A DNA stretch of 14,891 nt. Source: Planctomycetaceae bacterium (GTDB lineage: Bacteria; Planctomycetota; Phycisphaerae; Phycisphaerales; SM1A02). The position numbers and the translations under genes were made by a program. Positions 13,025 to 14,891 of the stretch are shown here, one piece after another; within the stretch, counting starts at the first letter, position 1, and each line of letters starts with the position of its first letter. The notes beneath the pieces are model-generated. The model was given only the letters and a program-made list of their open reading frames with translations, searched no databases and was not told the DNA's origin. The DNA is taken from contig CANJIC010000023.1 in NCBI GenBank assembly GCA_947474205.1, positions 1-14,891 on the forward strand, read 5' to 3'.

Positions 13025-13909
13025 ATGACCACTCTCTCAATATGTAGGTTGTATTTCAAACGCGCTCGGTTATCGATCGCCGCGGCGTTGCCCTTGATCG
13101 CCACGCTTACTGTGTGCGCCGCCATGACCGCGTGCACCACCGTTTCGGGCACGGGCCGCAAGCAATTCAATGTCTATTCACCCAGCCAAGAAAATGCGAT
13201 GGGTGCGCAGGCGTATGAAGATGAAATGAAGAACGCCAAGATCATCAGCAGTGGTCCAGTTTTTGATCGTGTGCAAAAAGTGGGCGCGCGCATTGCCACA
13301 GCGGCCAAGCAGCGTCACCCGGAAATCGCCAACACGATGGTGTGGAAATGGACCGTGATTGATGATCCGAAAATGGTCAACGCGTGGATGCTTCCTGGCG
13401 GCTACGGCGCCGTGTACACGGGACTTGTGAATTTTGTGCAGTCCGATGATGAACTTGCGATTGTCATGGGCCACGAAGCCGCGCACGCCATTGCGCGCCA
13501 TGGCGGCGAGCGCATGACACAAGGCGCGGCCGCGCAAATTGGGGCATCGGCCGCGGGCGCAGCCACCAACAGTGATGCCATTGCGCAAGGCGCGGCCATG
13601 GGTTTGCAAGCTGGAATTCTTCTTCCCTACAGCCGCAAGCAAGAGAGCGAGGCGGATGAACTTGGTCTGTTCATTGCGGCGCAAGCTGGCTACGACCCAC
13701 GCTCGGCCATCTCTTTGTGGCGGCGCATGCAATCGCAAGGCGGCGCGAAGATTGAATTTCTTTCAACGCATCCAAGCGAGGGCACGCGCATTGAATTATT
13801 GCAGCAACAAATGCCGCAGGCCTACGCCATCTATAAGCGCACCCGCGTCGATGGCACCGCCACCGACGCCAAGGATTTTGCCAATACAAAGCCGCCGGCT
13901 AGCAAATAG
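13025..13909 (+). CDS. M48-family zinc metalloprotease, probable lipoprotein
   Basis: 294 residues from ATG at 13025. The frame is open further back into the 8-bp array (ATG at 12908), but that part is repeat translation. The signal has a basic start, core SIAAALPLIATLTVCAAMTAC and a probable lipid Cys37 (Met at -3 makes the lipobox atypical). HEAAH at 150-154 within VMGHEAAHAIARHGGERM gives the two His ligands and the catalytic Glu; ESEADELG at 207-214 gives the third zinc ligand. STHPSEGTRIELL at 247-259 is typical of the YcaL/LoiP/BepA-like branch. Known relatives are envelope proteases for quality control of outer-membrane or misfolded proteins. It is flanked by unusual repeats on both sides and convergent with the P-type ATPase. 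Confidence 0.93.
   Translation: MTTLSICRLYFKRARLSIAAALPLIATLTVCAAMTACTTVSGTGRKQFNVYSPSQENAMGAQAYEDEMKNAKIISSGPVFDRVQKVGARIATAAKQRHPEIANTMVWKWTVIDDPKMVNAWMLPGGYGAVYTGLVNFVQSDDELAIVMGHEAAHAIARHGGERMTQGAAAQIGASAAGAATNSDAIAQGAAMGLQAGILLPYSRKQESEADELGLFIAAQAGYDPRSAISLWRRMQSQGGAKIEFLSTHPSEGTRIELLQQQMPQAYAIYKRTRVDGTATDAKDFANTKPPASK
13046..13066 (+). repeat. Diverged partial copy of the 32-bp repeat inside the M48 signal region
   Basis: GTTGTATTTCAAACGCGCT at about 13048-13066 closely matches the GTTGTGTTTCAACACGCGCT junction of the downstream 32-bp array. It encodes LYFKRAR at the start of the M48 signal peptide. The match is by eye over about 20 nt and may be coincidental. Confidence 0.35.
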
Positions 13910-13910
13910 C

Positions 13911-13946
13911 GAGCGCCACGTATGCGATTTTTTTTACGTGCGCGCT
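13911..13946. other. Stem-loop after the M48 gene with T-rich loop
   Basis: CACGTA (13917-13922) pairs with TACGTG (13935-13940); outside a bulged C, GCG (13913-13915) pairs with CGC (13941-13943). The loop holds a run of eight T (13928-13935 partly paired). It begins 2 nt after the M48 stop. The T run is in the loop and not after the stem, so it is not a standard intrinsic terminator. Confidence 0.35.
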
Positions 13947-14036
13947 TCGTACATTCAAGTTGTGTTTCAACGCGCGCTTCGTAAATTCAAGTTGTGTTTC
14001 AACACGCGCTTCGCACATTCAAGTTGTGTTTCAAAA
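13941..14036. repeat. 32-bp tandem repeat, three copies
   Basis: Units start at 13941, 13973 and 14005 with CGCGCTTCG, followed by (T/C)A(C/A)ATTCAAG and TTGTGTTTCAA; they differ at only a few positions. There are no spacers. Each unit has a small GTTG...CAA pairing. The array fills most of the 151-nt gap between the convergent M48 and P-type ATPase genes and reads through all frames with no plausible protein. Confidence 0.9.
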
Positions 14037-14060
14037 CCCGCCGCACATGTACCCCGCGAT

Positions 14061-14891
14061 TTACACCGCGCGCGCCGCGCGTTTGCGCGCTCGCTTAAGC
14101 GACCACTTTAAACGCGCCGCGTTTCCAACCACGCTGATGTCGCTGCACGCCATGGCGGCCGCTGCAATAGCGGGTCCATACGCGCCCAGCAACGCGAATG
14201 CCGCCAGCGGAATGGCGACCACGTTGTAGACAAACGCCAGGAATAAATTCTGGCGCATGCAGCGCAATGTGGCCTTGGAAATATCAATCAACGCAGGAAG
14301 CGAGGAAAGCGTGCCGCCCACCAGCACAATGGACGCGCTTTCACTGGCAATGCTTGTGCCACCGCCCATGGCCACGCCCAATCCCGCCGCGGCCAACGCC
14401 GCTGAATCATTCACGCCGTCCCCCACCATCATGGCGCGCTCACCGTAACCGCGTATCACGTGCAGCTTACTTTCTGGCGTAGCGTCGGCCGTGACCATGT
14501 CTTGATCAATGCCGGATTCATGCGCAATACGCAGCGCTTCTGTGCGGCGATCACCAGTGATCAATCCAATCTTCATGCCAACGACTTGCAAAGCTTGAAT
14601 GACCTTGGGCGCCTCAACGCGCAATGAATCAGCCAATGTGAAGCGCGCCATCGCCGCGCCATTGATCAACAACACGCACGACGCGTTTGCATCGCGGCGC
14701 ATCTCAACACTTTGTCCATTGACCTGCGCGCGCACGCCAAGTCCTGGCGTTGATTCAAAGCGCGTCGCCGCGGGCACAACAATATTCTCTTGCGCCGCGC
14801 GGCGCAGAATGGCGCGCGCAATTGGATGTTCGCTGCCGCTTTCAACCGCTGCCGAAAGTGCCAGCGCTTGTTGCAATGAAAGCGCATGCTG
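14061..14891 (-). CDS. Heavy-metal (P1B) P-type ATPase, C-terminal part; 5' end off window
   Basis: 276 codons visible, open to the right edge. SGSEHPIARAI near the start is the P1B HP motif of the nucleotide-binding domain. Then come LITGDRRTEALRIA (TGD loop) and MMVGDGVNDSAALAAAGLGVAMGGG (hinge GDGxND), followed by the last two membrane helices: MRQNLFLAFVYNVVAIPLAAFALLG with the YN pair, and GPAIAAAAMACSDISVVGNAARL. The YN and MxxS elements match Cu(I)-type pumps (CopA/CtpA), but the usual SS of the last helix reads SD, so the metal is not certain. The DKTGT phosphorylation site, CPC motif and any N-terminal metal-binding domain lie off the window. The tail KRARKRAARAV is basic and probably cytosolic. 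It exports metal ions with ATP hydrolysis at the cytoplasmic membrane. Confidence 0.92.
   Translation of the reverse strand, partial: QHALSLQQALALSAAVESGSEHPIARAILRRAAQENIVVPAATRFESTPGLGVRAQVNGQSVEMRRDANASCVLLINGAAMARFTLADSLRVEAPKVIQALQVVGMKIGLITGDRRTEALRIAHESGIDQDMVTADATPESKLHVIRGYGERAMMVGDGVNDSAALAAAGLGVAMGGGTSIASESASIVLVGGTLSSLPALIDISKATLRCMRQNLFLAFVYNVVAIPLAAFALLGAYGPAIAAAAMACSDISVVGNAARLKWSLKRARKRAARAV

Noticed and set aside
13941..14036. CRISPR array
   Set aside because: The 32-bp units are directly adjacent with no spacers, and no cas genes are present.

Overview
The window looks like chromosomal DNA of a Planctomycetota bacterium, probably class Phycisphaerae. This is an inference from content: two secreted proteins with Cys-rich repeats, a C-rich beta-sandwich and a C-terminal pair of dockerin-like EF-hand loops (DLDGSGEVDSSD type), a LexA and an M48 lipoprotein, frequent GTG/TTG starts and few strong Shine-Dalgarno sites. 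No phage, transposase, integrase or CRISPR array was found. Almost all of the window is explained by about 14 protein genes and one tRNA, but several short tandem repeats of unusual regularity lie inside and between genes.

Layout. 1-1939 (minus strand) is a three-gene run: an AhpE/PrxQ-like peroxiredoxin (1939-1472), a chagasin-type (I42) cysteine-protease-inhibitor lipoprotein (1478-978, overlapping it by 7 nt), and an exported endonuclease/exonuclease/phosphatase (EEP)-fold protein (965 to the left edge). The EEP protein has a Thr/Pro/Ser linker built from nested 18/72-bp repeats, and its fold seems to have lost its catalytic residues. Diverging from this run, 2187-5396 (plus strand) holds two tandem Cys-rich/EF-hand secreted proteins. 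6966-5491 (minus) is an AMP-forming acyl-CoA synthetase. Diverging from it, 7113-8195 (plus) is a lipoprotein with TPR-like helices and a C-terminal SPOR domain. A 12-bp minisatellite lies between this gene and the convergent pair 10037-8364 (minus): a class-V (CefD-like) aminotransferase followed by a group II truncated haemoglobin, with a GC-rich hairpin just before the globin ribosome-binding site.

10192-11392 (plus) holds an unrecognised gene followed by lexA, with an odd 212-nt out-of-frame overlap. trpA (12241-11456, minus, GTG start) diverges from a tRNA with CAT anticodon (12268-12341). The tRNA is followed after only 5 nt by a small four-helix membrane protein (12347-12775). An array of 25 copies of an 8-bp unit (12771-12970) begins on that gene's stop codon and leads to an M48 zinc-metalloprotease lipoprotein (13025-13909). 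Three copies of a 32-bp tandem repeat (13941-14036) then separate it from the convergent C-terminal part of a heavy-metal P-type ATPase (14061 to the right edge, minus).

The envelope is the main theme: at least six products are predicted to be exported or lipidated, and one more is a membrane protein besides the ATPase. Stress and redox functions (peroxiredoxin, globin, LexA, metal ATPase, protease, protease inhibitor) form a second theme. The genes do not form one pathway. The least-explained items are the Cys-rich module, the apparent pseudo-EEP protein, the gene ahead of lexA, and the 8-bp array.
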